Of a DNA stretch of 64,000 nt, positions 44,557-52,897 are shown in pieces (the stretch's first letter is position 1; every line of letters begins with the position of its first letter). Origin of the DNA: CADEED01 sp035765415 (GTDB lineage Bacteria; Pseudomonadota; Gammaproteobacteria; Steroidobacterales; Steroidobacteraceae); assembly GCA_035765415.1 (NCBI GenBank), contig DASTXR010000131.1:1-64000 (forward strand), written 5' to 3'. Below the pieces are notes generated by a model that saw only the letters and a list, made by a program, of their open reading frames with translations, was not told the origin of the DNA and ran no database searches. A program made the position numbers and the translations under genes.

Positions 44557-46539
44557 ATGAAGCGGTCGAGACATCTTTCCATTTTCAATGGAGTCGCTGC
44601 TACAGGCTTAAGTCTGTATGCGATTTCCGCACAGGCGCAGGTGTGCGACACCCATCCCGCCTTTCCCGACGCCACCGTCACCAGCGTGATCGACCGCGAT
44701 CACATGATGTGCACGATGGGCCTGCAGTTCCCGGTATTGCCGCCGCGACTCGACGACCCTAACAAGCCACCGAACGCGCAGCCTCTCAACCCCGCGAACC
44801 CGGAAGGCAACTGGACCGACTCGCGCCGGCACACGGTGGTGCGCACGAGCTTCGGCGGCTGGCACACCTATGACAGCGACCAGGGCCTGGCCGGCGGCGC
44901 GATGACCGGAGTCGGCGACTACGGCCCGCATTCCACTCCGCGTTACACCGACATCGACCTGATGCAGATCCGCAAGCCGGCCTGGCTGAACCCGTCCGTC
45001 ACGCGCGTGACCACGCCCGAGGACTGGTGGCTGCTGCAGCGGCCGCAGATCGAGGACTCCGTGCAATACACGCTGTACGGCCGCCCCATCCCGAAATTTC
45101 CCGTGAGCTGGGTAGTTAGTGCGGAAACCACCGGGACGCAGGTCGTGGCCGGCGTGAGTTACGCCTGGCGGCAGAAGACCTTCACCGGCACGGTGGACAA
45201 GTCGAGTTACCCCGAGTTGCGCAACACGCCGGTGATCACCGCGCAGTGCCGCTACCCGGCGGCGACCGGCAAACGATATCCGGTGGTGGTTACGTACGGT
45301 GAAGGCACCGCGCGCTTCCAGTACACCGCGCCGTATGACTACGGCACCTGCAGCTACAGCCCGACGCTCGTGCAGCCCGACAATGGCAACAACGGCGCCA
45401 TGTCGAGTTATCTCATCGGCCTCATGAACAAGGGCGACTGGCGCAGTCCCGAGGATGCCGGGTCGCTGGTTGCGTGGGGCTGGGGCGTCAGCCGTCTCAT
45501 CGACGCGTTCGCGAGCGATCCGGACATCGACGAGGATCGCGTCGCGGTGGAGGGCCACTCGCGTTATGGCAAGGCGACGCTGGTCACCGCGGCCTACGAC
45601 GATCGCGTCGTGGTGGCCTGGCCCAGCGACGCGGGCGCCATGGGCACGGCGATGATGCGGCGGCACTACGGTGAGTCGCTGGAATTCGTCGCGAGCTCGA
45701 GCAGCGAGTATCACTGGGTCAACGGCAACATCCTGCAATACGCCGGACCGCTGCACTGGGGCGGATACATCCCGCGCAAGCTCGAGAACATGGTGGTGGA
45801 CGCACACTCCACCACCGCGCTGCTCGCGCCGCGCGCGATCTTCGTGACCAACGGCACCGACACGCCGCCGGGCAACGGCGATGCATGGGCGGATCCGCGT
45901 GGCACATATCTCTCGGGCGAGCTCGCGTCACCCGTCTGGAATCTCCTCGGCTGGAAGGGCCAGGTCATTCCCGAAGGCACGGTGTACACCTCGGGCATCG
46001 ATGAGTCCGTGGGTGGCACACCGCCGTTCAACGTGGCGTTCATCGAGGGCACGGTGGGCTGGCGCCGGCAGATCGAAGGACACACGCCGGTGCCGAACTG
46101 GCCGTCGTTCGCGCTGTTTGCCAATCGTTATCTCTGGGACGACCGCCCTGTGATCGCGGCTGACCAGGAATTCAGCGTGGATGAAGGCTCGGGCGGCGCG
46201 ATCGGCGCGGTCGAGGCGTCGGATCCGGACGAAGGCGATACGTTGAGCAGCTGGCAGGTGAAGGGCGGCGATGGCGCCTACCTCGTCACCATCGACAAGG
46301 ACACGGGCGTTCTCAAGATCAGGGACGCCGCGGCTCTTGCGAAGAACGGCCAGAAGAAGGTGCGGTTGACGGTATTCGTCGGCGACGGGAAGCGTCCGAG
46401 CAAGGACGCGACGGTCATCGTGCATCTGCCGGCAATCTGGAACCTGTGCAGCGGCACGAACCAGGGTGCCGCTGTCGCGCGCGAGCAGGTGCCGCAACAC
46501 CTGTCACAGGGTTACACCGTAGGGAATTGCGCTCCCTGA
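44557..46539 (+). CDS. Secreted CE15 glucuronoyl esterase with cadherin-like domain
   Basis: A 660-residue exported enzyme with a signal peptide (about 1-28, SAQAQ). The catalytic alpha/beta-hydrolase domain runs from about 80 to 525. The nucleophile is Ser335 in GHSRYGK (the family motif is GCSRxGK or GHSRxGK) and the catalytic histidine is probably His509 in GHTPVPNWPSF. Residues about 530-625 form a cadherin-like module, followed by a short Cys-containing tail. CE15 enzymes cut the ester between lignin and glucuronic acid on xylan, which fits the secreted GH43 and GH35 enzymes 15-19 kb away. A purine-rich AAGGGGG ribosome site precedes the ATG. Confidence 0.85.
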   Translation: MKRSRHLSIFNGVAATGLSLYAISAQAQVCDTHPAFPDATVTSVIDRDHMMCTMGLQFPVLPPRLDDPNKPPNAQPLNPANPEGNWTDSRRHTVVRTSFGGWHTYDSDQGLAGGAMTGVGDYGPHSTPRYTDIDLMQIRKPAWLNPSVTRVTTPEDWWLLQRPQIEDSVQYTLYGRPIPKFPVSWVVSAETTGTQVVAGVSYAWRQKTFTGTVDKSSYPELRNTPVITAQCRYPAATGKRYPVVVTYGEGTARFQYTAPYDYGTCSYSPTLVQPDNGNNGAMSSYLIGLMNKGDWRSPEDAGSLVAWGWGVSRLIDAFASDPDIDEDRVAVEGHSRYGKATLVTAAYDDRVVVAWPSDAGAMGTAMMRRHYGESLEFVASSSSEYHWVNGNILQYAGPLHWGGYIPRKLENMVVDAHSTTALLAPRAIFVTNGTDTPPGNGDAWADPRGTYLSGELASPVWNLLGWKGQVIPEGTVYTSGIDESVGGTPPFNVAFIEGTVGWRRQIEGHTPVPNWPSFALFANRYLWDDRPVIAADQEFSVDEGSGGAIGAVEASDPDEGDTLSSWQVKGGDGAYLVTIDKDTGVLKIRDAAALAKNGQKKVRLTVFVGDGKRPSKDATVIVHLPAIWNLCSGTNQGAAVAREQVPQHLSQGYTVGNCAP

Positions 46540-46570
46540 TCGCCTTGCTGCCATAGAGCGAAGTTGATGC

Positions 46571-46609
46571 CCGTGTCACAGCTCCAAAGCTGTGGCACGG
46601 ACGTTTTTA
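46571..46609 (+). terminator. Rho-independent terminator after the glucuronoyl esterase
   Basis: A 13-pair stem (46571-46583 with 46588-46600, one T-G pair, CCAA loop) is followed by a TTTTT run at 46604-46608. It lies 32 bases after the esterase stop and before the thiolase, so the thiolase has its own promoter. Confidence 0.75.
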
Positions 46610-46663
46610 TTGGCGGCACCGGCATGGCATCCTAGCGCGCGCTTTTCGCCGGGAGTTCATTCC

Positions 46664-47962
46664 ATGCTGGTCGGTTCCAACGTTCGTCGCGTCGCCGTGG
46701 TCGGCGGCATGCGCATTCCTTTCGCGCGCGGGCACGGCGCGTATTCGCGCGTCGGCAACCAGGATATGTACACCGCGGTGTTGCAGGCGCTGGTCGCGAA
46801 GTACCGCCTCGCGGGCGAGCGGCTCGGCGACGTCACCGGCGGCGCCGTGCTCAAGCACTCCAAGGACTTCAACCTCGTGCGCGAGTGCGTGTTGTCCTCG
46901 GGCCTCGATCCACAGACGCCCGGCATCGACATGCAGCGCGCCTGCGGCACCGGTCTCGACGCCACGATTTCCGTGGCCATGAAAATTGCGCTGGGGCAGA
47001 TGGACTCCGGCATCGCCGGGGGATTCGACACGGTCAGCGATCCGCCCATCGTCTACACGCGCGAATACCAGCAGTTGCTGCTGCGCGCCTATCGCGCGCG
47101 CAGCGCCTGGGGGCGCATCAAGCCGTTCTTCGGCTTGCGGCCGCGCCACTTCAAGCCCGTGATGCCCGGCGTGCTCGAGCCGCGCACGGGACTGTCGATG
47201 GGCGAACACTGCGAGCAGATGGCGAAGACCTGGAAGATCTCGCGCGCCGACCAGGACCAGCTCGCGAACCTGAGCCACGTCAATGCCGGCAAGGCATGGG
47301 CGCGCGGATTCTTCAGCGATCTGGTGTTGAGTGAATACCAGGGCCTGAAGATCGACAACAACGTGCGCGCCGACAGCACCGTCGAAAAGTTGTCGCAACT
47401 CAAGCCCGCATTCGATCGGCGCAGCGGCCAGGGCACGCTCACCGCGGGCAATTCCACGCCGCTCACCGACGGCGCCTCCGCCGTGTTGTTAGCCAGCGAA
47501 GAGTGGGCACGGCAACGCAACCTGCCGGTGCTCGCGTATTTCAGCTACAGCAAGCAGTGGGCGGTGGACTACGTCGGTGGCAACGAAGGCCTGCTCATGG
47601 CCCCCGCCTACGCGGTGCCCGCCATGCTCAAGGATGCGAATCTCACGCTGCAGGACTTCGACTTCTACGAGATCCACGAAGCGTTTGCCGCGCAGGTGCT
47701 GTGCACGCTCAAGGCATGGGAATCGCCCGAGTATTGCAAGGAGAAGCTCGGGCTGGAGAAGCCGCTGGGCACCATCGATCGCGCCAGGCTGAACGTGAAC
47801 GGCTCGAGCGTGGCCATCGGGCATCCGTTCGCGGCCACCGGCACGCGCATCGTCGCATCGCTGGCCAAGCAGCTGTCCGAGTCTCCTACGGCGAAACGCG
47901 GCCTGATTTCCGTGTGCACTGCGGGTGGCATGGGGGTCGTCGCGATTCTCGAGAAGGCGTAG
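46664..47962 (+). CDS. Acetyl-CoA C-acyltransferase (thiolase)
   Basis: A 432-residue thiolase joining or cleaving acyl-CoA and acetyl-CoA. The acyl-accepting cysteine is Cys94 (QRACGTGLDA). The conserved NEGLLMAPAYAV, YEIHEAFAAQ, NVNGSSVAIGHPFAATG and C-terminal CTAGGMG motifs are present. The length and overall pattern are closest to FadI-type/long-chain thiolases rather than AtoB. I chose the ATG at 46664, preceded by GGGAG. There is no FadJ partner next door. It could serve fatty-acid oxidation or the acetoacetate released by the neighbouring homogentisate pathway. Confidence 0.9.
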   Translation: MLVGSNVRRVAVVGGMRIPFARGHGAYSRVGNQDMYTAVLQALVAKYRLAGERLGDVTGGAVLKHSKDFNLVRECVLSSGLDPQTPGIDMQRACGTGLDATISVAMKIALGQMDSGIAGGFDTVSDPPIVYTREYQQLLLRAYRARSAWGRIKPFFGLRPRHFKPVMPGVLEPRTGLSMGEHCEQMAKTWKISRADQDQLANLSHVNAGKAWARGFFSDLVLSEYQGLKIDNNVRADSTVEKLSQLKPAFDRRSGQGTLTAGNSTPLTDGASAVLLASEEWARQRNLPVLAYFSYSKQWAVDYVGGNEGLLMAPAYAVPAMLKDANLTLQDFDFYEIHEAFAAQVLCTLKAWESPEYCKEKLGLEKPLGTIDRARLNVNGSSVAIGHPFAATGTRIVASLAKQLSESPTAKRGLISVCTAGGMGVVAILEKA

Positions 47963-47983
47963 GAGTGCCGGGTGGTGCCGGGT

Positions 47984-48069
47984 GGTGCCGGGCACCAAAA
48001 GTCGTAGTTGAGTCCAGGTTGGCGCTTGCCGGAACACTGGCTCAACTACGACTTTTGGTGCCCGGCACC
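47984..48069. repeat. Perfect 29-base inverted repeat hairpin
   Basis: Arms 47984-48012 and 48041-48069 are perfectly complementary (outer GGTGCCGGGCACC, inner AAAAGTCGTAGTTGAG). They enclose a 28-base loop with its own small CCAG/CTGG dyad. Two extra tandem copies of GTGCCGGGTG precede the left arm (47966-47985). It lies between thiolase and hmgA. The GGTGCC...GGCACC ends link it to the repeats at 2686 and 29214. Confidence 0.85.
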
Positions 48070-48135
48070 TCTTCCATGAGTTGTAATTGGTTTCAGATGA
48101 AACTAAATTGACCTCCCGCGTACGCGAGGTCATCC

Positions 48136-49263
48136 ATGAAGCGCTACGTCCAGTTCCCCAGGGTTGAAGGCCAGGCCTCGCGCCAGGCGCACGCCGACCT
48201 GCCCGCGGGGACGTACGAACGCGAGATCAGCAAGGAAGGCTTCTTCGGACCCGCCGCGCATCTGTATCACCGCCATCCACCCACGGGCTGGGTCGATTTC
48301 GAAGGCCCGCTGCGTCCGCACGCCTTCGACTGCACGAAGCTCGACGGCAACCAGGACTCTCCCTGGAACGCGGCGGAGCTGCTGCACAACTCCTCGGTGC
48401 GACTGCGCTACTGGCGCCTGGGCGCCAGCATGCCGCAGCTCGCTCGCAATGCCGACGGCGACGAGCTGCTGTTCGTGCATTCCGGAAGCGGCGACCTGTT
48501 CTGCGACTACGGCCATCTGCCCATCGAAGCCGGCGATTACGTGCTCATTCCGCGCGGCACGATGTGGCGCATCGAATGCGCAGGCCCGCTGCATGCCCTG
48601 CTCATCGAAGCGACTAACAACTCCTATCGCCTGCCCGACAAGGGGCTGGTGGGTCCGCACGCCATCTTCGACGCGGCCATGCTCGACACGCCGCGCATCG
48701 ACGACGCCTTCAGGGATCAGCAGGAAGACGTCGAATGGCGCGTGGCCATCAAGCGGCGTGGCGCCGTCTCCACGGCCACCTTTCCATTCAATCCGCTGGA
48801 CGCCGTGGGCTGGCACGGCGACCTGTCGGTGGCGCGCATCAACGTTCGCGACCTGCGTCCGCTCATGAGCCACCGTTATCACCTGCCGCCGTCGGCGCAC
48901 ACCACGTTCCTCGCCGATCGCTTCGTCGTCTGCACCTTCGTGCCGCGGCCGTTCGAGACCGATCCGGGCGCCATGAAGGTCCCGTTCTTCCACAACAACG
49001 ACGACTACGACGAGGTGCTGTTCTATCACGCGGGAGATTTTTTCAGCCGCGACAACATCCACCCCGGCATGATCACGCTGCACCCCGGTGGCTTCACGCA
49101 CGGTCCGCATCCCAAAGCCCTGAAGAACGTGCTTCAGCCATCGAAACCGGCCACCAACGAATACGCGGTCATGATCGACACGCGTGACGCGCTGGAAATA
49201 ACGCCCGCCGCTGCGCAGGTGGAATGGGCCGGCTACGTCGACAGCTGGAAGAACGCGCCATGA
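48136..49263 (+). CDS. hmgA: Homogentisate 1,2-dioxygenase
   Basis: A 375-residue cupin-type iron dioxygenase opening the ring of homogentisate to maleylacetoacetate in tyrosine/phenylalanine breakdown. The last third carries the metal-binding pattern HNNDDYDEVLFYHAGDF followed by HPGGFTHGPHP. Residues 1-120 match the family's N-terminal cupin. It is shorter than the commonly described enzyme (about 430-445) and resembles the shorter bacterial variant. The FAA hydrolase gene follows after 10 bases, so the two form an operon. Metal-ligand assignment by eye is approximate. Confidence 0.88.
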   Translation: MKRYVQFPRVEGQASRQAHADLPAGTYEREISKEGFFGPAAHLYHRHPPTGWVDFEGPLRPHAFDCTKLDGNQDSPWNAAELLHNSSVRLRYWRLGASMPQLARNADGDELLFVHSGSGDLFCDYGHLPIEAGDYVLIPRGTMWRIECAGPLHALLIEATNNSYRLPDKGLVGPHAIFDAAMLDTPRIDDAFRDQQEDVEWRVAIKRRGAVSTATFPFNPLDAVGWHGDLSVARINVRDLRPLMSHRYHLPPSAHTTFLADRFVVCTFVPRPFETDPGAMKVPFFHNNDDYDEVLFYHAGDFFSRDNIHPGMITLHPGGFTHGPHPKALKNVLQPSKPATNEYAVMIDTRDALEITPAAAQVEWAGYVDSWKNAP

Positions 49264-49273
49264 CGTTCAATCC

Positions 49274-50263
49274 ATGAAACTCGCGACATTGAGGCGCGGC
49301 GGTCGCGACGGGCGGCTGGTCATCGTCAACAAGGCGCTCACACATTGCCAGCTCGTTCCCGGCATCGCGCCCACGCTGCAGGCCGCGCTCGACGACTGGG
49401 CGTCGGTCTCTCCGAAGCTCGCCGAGCGCGCCGCGGCGCTCGAGAACAATGCCGCGCACTCCGACGTGATGCCCTTCGACGCCGCGCAATGCGCCGCGCC
49501 GCTGCCGCGCGCCTACCACTGGGTGGACGGCAGCGCCTATGTGAATCACGTCGAGCTGGTGCGCAAGGCGCGCGGCGCCGACATGCCCGCCTCGTTCTGG
49601 ACCGACCCGCTGGTCTACCAGGGCGGCTCCGACGACTTGTTAGGCCCGCGCGACGACGTCCCGTTTGGCGACACTGCCTGGGGCATCGACCTCGAGGCGG
49701 AAGTCGCGGTGATCACCGACGACGTGCCGATGGGCACCACGGTTCCCACGGCGGCCGGCCACATCAAGCTGATCGTGCTGGTCAACGACTGGTCGTTGCG
49801 CGGGCTCATTCCAGGTGAGCTCGCCAAGGGCTTCGGCTTCTATCAGTCCAAGCCCGCCACGGCGTTTTCGCCCGTGGCCGTGACTCCGAACGAGCTCGGC
49901 GACGCCTGGCGCGAAAGCAAGGTGCACCTGCCCTTGCTGAGCCGCATCAACGGCCGCGAATTCGGCCACCCCGATGCCGGCACCGACATGACGTTCAGCT
50001 TCGCGCAGCTCATCGCGCACGCGACGAAGACGCGGCGCCTGGGCGCGGGCGCCATCGTCGGCTCGGGCACTGTCTCCAACTACGATCGCAGCCGCGGCGC
50101 GAGCTGCCTCGCCGAGAAACGCACGCTCGAGCAGATGCAGTCCGGCGCACCCAGCACGCCGTTCCTGCAATTCGGCGATCGCGTCTCCATCGAGATGCTC
50201 GACGCGCGCGGCCAGAGCATTTTCGGCGCGCTCGACAACCGGGTCGTCAAGGCCGGTAGTTAG
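49274..50263 (+). CDS. Fumarylacetoacetate hydrolase family protein
   Basis: A 329-residue FAA-family hydrolase. In this operon position it most likely cleaves fumarylacetoacetate to fumarate and acetoacetate, the last step of homogentisate breakdown. The metal-binding EAEVAVITDDVP segment near residue 138, the INGREFG stretch and the GAIVGSGTVSN stretch near residue 259 are typical. The start is 10 bases after hmgA. No maleylacetoacetate isomerase is in the window. Other FAA hydrolases act on different beta-diketones, so the exact substrate is inferred from context. Confidence 0.88.
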   Translation: MKLATLRRGGRDGRLVIVNKALTHCQLVPGIAPTLQAALDDWASVSPKLAERAAALENNAAHSDVMPFDAAQCAAPLPRAYHWVDGSAYVNHVELVRKARGADMPASFWTDPLVYQGGSDDLLGPRDDVPFGDTAWGIDLEAEVAVITDDVPMGTTVPTAAGHIKLIVLVNDWSLRGLIPGELAKGFGFYQSKPATAFSPVAVTPNELGDAWRESKVHLPLLSRINGREFGHPDAGTDMTFSFAQLIAHATKTRRLGAGAIVGSGTVSNYDRSRGASCLAEKRTLEQMQSGAPSTPFLQFGDRVSIEMLDARGQSIFGALDNRVVKAGS

Positions 50264-50269
50264 CGTCGA

Positions 50270-50752
50270 TCACGCAATGGCGACCTCCACCATGCGCGGC
50301 GCCAGCACACGCACGAGGTCCGCAGGACTGATGCCGACCAGGAAACCGCGCGCGCCGCCGTTGATGTAGATGCGCGGCAGGTCCGTGATGGTTTTCTCGC
50401 AGCAAACAGGCATCGCACGCTTGAGACCGAAAGGCGACGTTCCACCCACCTGGTAGCCGGAGTGCCGGTCCGCCACCTCGGGCGCGCAGGGAGCGACGCT
50501 CTTGTGGCCCAGTTGCCGCGCCAGGTTCTTCGCCGACACTTCGCGATCACCGTGCATGAGGATACACAACGGCTTTCTGGTGTCGTCCTCGAAGATCAGC
50601 GTCTTCACCACCAGGTGCTCTTCGACGCCCAGGTGTTCGGCCGAGGCGCGGGTGCCGCCGCGCGGCTCCCATACATATATGTGCGGCGTGAAATCGACCT
50701 TGTGCTGGCGAAGCACGCGGACGCCCAAGGTCACGGGATAGTCGGTAGCCAT
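50270..50752 (-). CDS. ybaK: Cys-tRNA(Pro)/Cys-tRNA(Cys) deacylase
   Basis: A 160-residue trans-editing enzyme of the YbaK/EbsC family that hydrolyses mischarged Cys-tRNA(Pro). The conserved lysine is near residue 50 (VVKTLIF). The GHKSVAPCAPEVADRHSGYQVGGTSPFG stretch (about 82-109), including the GGTSPFG loop, and the C-terminal INGGARGFLVGI match the family. The stop is 7 bases from the convergent FAA hydrolase stop. Confidence 0.92.
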   Translation of the reverse strand: MATDYPVTLGVRVLRQHKVDFTPHIYVWEPRGGTRASAEHLGVEEHLVVKTLIFEDDTRKPLCILMHGDREVSAKNLARQLGHKSVAPCAPEVADRHSGYQVGGTSPFGLKRAMPVCCEKTITDLPRIYINGGARGFLVGISPADLVRVLAPRMVEVAIA

Positions 50753-50827
50753 ACCTCGATGTTAGACGCTGGCCGCGCGCGCAGCGCAGCGTCGGGCAGA
50801 TCGGGCAGGCGTCGCGCCAGGCGCTGG

Positions 50828-51859
50828 TCAGCGCGGCCGCCGTCGCACGGGCTCCAGGAAGTAGGTCTGCAGGTGCGCGACGCGCGAGTCCCTGCCCACC
50901 ACCACGAGCTCGCCGCGATCGTTGATGAATCTGCCTGTCATGAGCCTGACGAAAGGCCGCAACGGATCATCCGGGTGGATGAGAGTATTGAGATCGACGA
51001 CCTCTCCGTTGTCCCACACCGTTGCGACTTGCTGCGCGTCACCTGGCAGGGGGAGCACGGTCTGGCCAACGATGCGTCCGGCATTGTTGATGTCGGTGGC
51101 GAAGCTGTTCGTCTGGTTTTCGACCAGCGCCGGCAGAACCGTGAGTTGACCTCGTTCCCAGACGAAGGCGCGAGTGCCGCCGGTTCCAACGAGCGATCCG
51201 ATGACCTGGCCGCGGTCGTTGATATTGCTGGCGCTACTGGGCGCGGGCACGATCGGCGTGATGACGCCGGCCTCCCAGATGGCCGCGGTCCTGCTGGCAC
51301 CGGAAAACTGGGTACCGACCACCGTGCCAGAATCGTTGAGTTCGCGCGGGGAGAAGGAAGGATCGAAGACCAGGACGCTGCCTTTGTCATTGAGGAAGAA
51401 GCCCTCATTGAATTCGGCGTCATAGTACGAGCCGAAGACCTGCTCCCGATCGTTGACCGGGCCGAGGAACACCGCTTCCGCAGTCGGCGGCCCCTGGACG
51501 TCGCGGACCTGCCTGCGGTCGAGCAGGAAACCGCGGAACACGTTGGTCTCCGGCTCTATGTAGAAGCCGACGACCTGCGAGCGATTGTTGATGCCGGTAC
51601 CCTCGATGATGTTCGCAGCAGGATTTATCCGGCTTCGCAGGTCGACGAAAGTGCCATCGCGCCAGAGGTATGCGAACTGCCCGTCAGGGGCGCTGCGTGT
51701 GCCGACGACTTCGCCACGGTTGTTCATGGCCGTCATGGTGAGGCCGCCCACCAACGGGCTGTCGATGAGCTTCAATCGATAGCGCACCTGTGGCGCGGCG
51801 AGCGCGCTGGTCGCGAAGAACGTCAGCGCCAATATCGAGGACAGCCACTTGAGTCGCAT
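50828..51859 (-). CDS. Secreted HAF-repeat protein
   Basis: A 343-residue exported protein with a signal peptide (about 1-22) and a body of repeated short units around the pattern (I/V)N(N/D)RG(E/Q)VVG, seen at least six times (for example near residues 46, 92, 135, 214 and 265). Such HAF or beta-propeller-like repeats occur in extracellular proteins of unknown role. No catalytic motif or sorting signal is visible. No functional partner in the neighbourhood. Confidence 0.75.
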   Translation of the reverse strand: MRLKWLSSILALTFFATSALAAPQVRYRLKLIDSPLVGGLTMTAMNNRGEVVGTRSAPDGQFAYLWRDGTFVDLRSRINPAANIIEGTGINNRSQVVGFYIEPETNVFRGFLLDRRQVRDVQGPPTAEAVFLGPVNDREQVFGSYYDAEFNEGFFLNDKGSVLVFDPSFSPRELNDSGTVVGTQFSGASRTAAIWEAGVITPIVPAPSSASNINDRGQVIGSLVGTGGTRAFVWERGQLTVLPALVENQTNSFATDINNAGRIVGQTVLPLPGDAQQVATVWDNGEVVDLNTLIHPDDPLRPFVRLMTGRFINDRGELVVVGRDSRVAHLQTYFLEPVRRRPR

Positions 51860-52216
51860 GTTGATCTCTCCCTGGCCGGCCGTTGGCCGGCGGTCACAGT
51901 TGCGGACAAACTAACCAGCCGCGAATCGGATGTGTGTAAGACATGGTGAGATCAACTGAGAGAAATCAGCGGGACCGCACGCGGGTCACTAGCTAGATGG
52001 CGGCGCAGGCGCGGCGATGCATGGAAGCTCGAGTCCAGCGTGGGCAACCACTGACAGAGTGGGCCGCCCTGCCGCGAGTGCATGTCAATACATGCATTCG
52101 AGGAACCATAAACCGGCCAAAGCGGCCAACTTGCTGGTTTCACGCGCAGTTTTTCCCTGCGCCAGGCGTTCAATACTACCTTCGGGAGAGAGGTACGCGG
52201 CCTCACTGGTGGCACA
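51860..52216. other. 357-base non-coding interval
   Basis: This interval separates the HAF-repeat gene (minus) from the dienelactone hydrolase gene (plus). Near 51870-51895 there is a GCCGGCC...GGCCGGC hairpin in the leader of the HAF-repeat gene. An ATGCAT-rich segment lies around 52080-52100. I see no convincing small gene, tRNA or riboswitch. It presumably holds both divergent promoters. Confidence 0.5.
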
Positions 52217-52897
52217 ATGCCGCCCATGGGTGAGTTCACCACGCTGATGGCGCGCGACGGCCATGAATTCAATGCCTGGCTTGCCGCGCCCAGCGGGCCG
52301 GCGCGCGGCGCCGTCGTGATCGCGCAGGAAATATTCGGCGTGAACCGGCACATCCGCGCGGTGGCAGACGACTACGCCGCGCAAGGCTACGTCACCATCG
52401 CGCCTTGTTTGTTCGATCGCATTCGCCGCGGCATCGAGCTCGGCTACAGCGAGGCGGAAGTCCAGCAAGGCCGCGGTTACCGGCTGCAGATTCCCAAGGA
52501 GAAGACGCTTCTCGATCTCACGGCCTGCATCAACGTCATCAAACACGCGGGCCGCGTGTCGATCGTGGGTTACTGCTGGGGCGGCACGCTGGCGTACATC
52601 GCGGCCTGCGAACTGCAAGTGTTCTGCGCCGTGTCTTACTACGGCGGGCAGATCAAGGATCACCTCGGGAAATCCCCGCGCCGTCCGGTGATGTATCACT
52701 TCGGCGAGAAGGACCCGCACATTCCGCTGAGCGACGTGGACAAGATCCGCGCCGCGGATCCGAACGGCGTGTTTCACCTCTATCCTGCCGACCACGGATT
52801 CAACTGCGACGAGCGCGGCAGTTACGACGCCGCCAGCGCGGCGCTGGCGCGCGAGCGCACGCTGCAATTCCTGGCCGCGCAAATGGAACGCAAATGA
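52217..52897 (+). CDS. Dienelactone hydrolase family protein
   Basis: A 226-residue alpha/beta-hydrolase. The nucleophile is Cys120 in GYCWGG, as in true dienelactone hydrolases. The aspartate/histidine region is near the C-terminus (HLYPADHGFNCDERGSYD). A start three codons later (MGEF) is equally possible. The stop overlaps the ATG of the aldehyde dehydrogenase gene (ATGA), so the two are translationally coupled. The true substrate is probably a lactone or ester but is not determined. Confidence 0.86.
   Translation: MPPMGEFTTLMARDGHEFNAWLAAPSGPARGAVVIAQEIFGVNRHIRAVADDYAAQGYVTIAPCLFDRIRRGIELGYSEAEVQQGRGYRLQIPKEKTLLDLTACINVIKHAGRVSIVGYCWGGTLAYIAACELQVFCAVSYYGGQIKDHLGKSPRRPVMYHFGEKDPHIPLSDVDKIRAADPNGVFHLYPADHGFNCDERGSYDAASAALARERTLQFLAAQMERK

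Noticed and set aside
41650..44574. 974-codon open frame in another minus-strand frame of the hybrid kinase gene
   Set aside because: Very Arg-rich and lacking any domain pattern; it is a +1 frame shadow of the kinase.
47966..48069. Short tandem GTGCCGGGTG units considered as a CRISPR-like array
   Set aside because: Units are directly abutting with no spacers, and the structure is a single inverted repeat.
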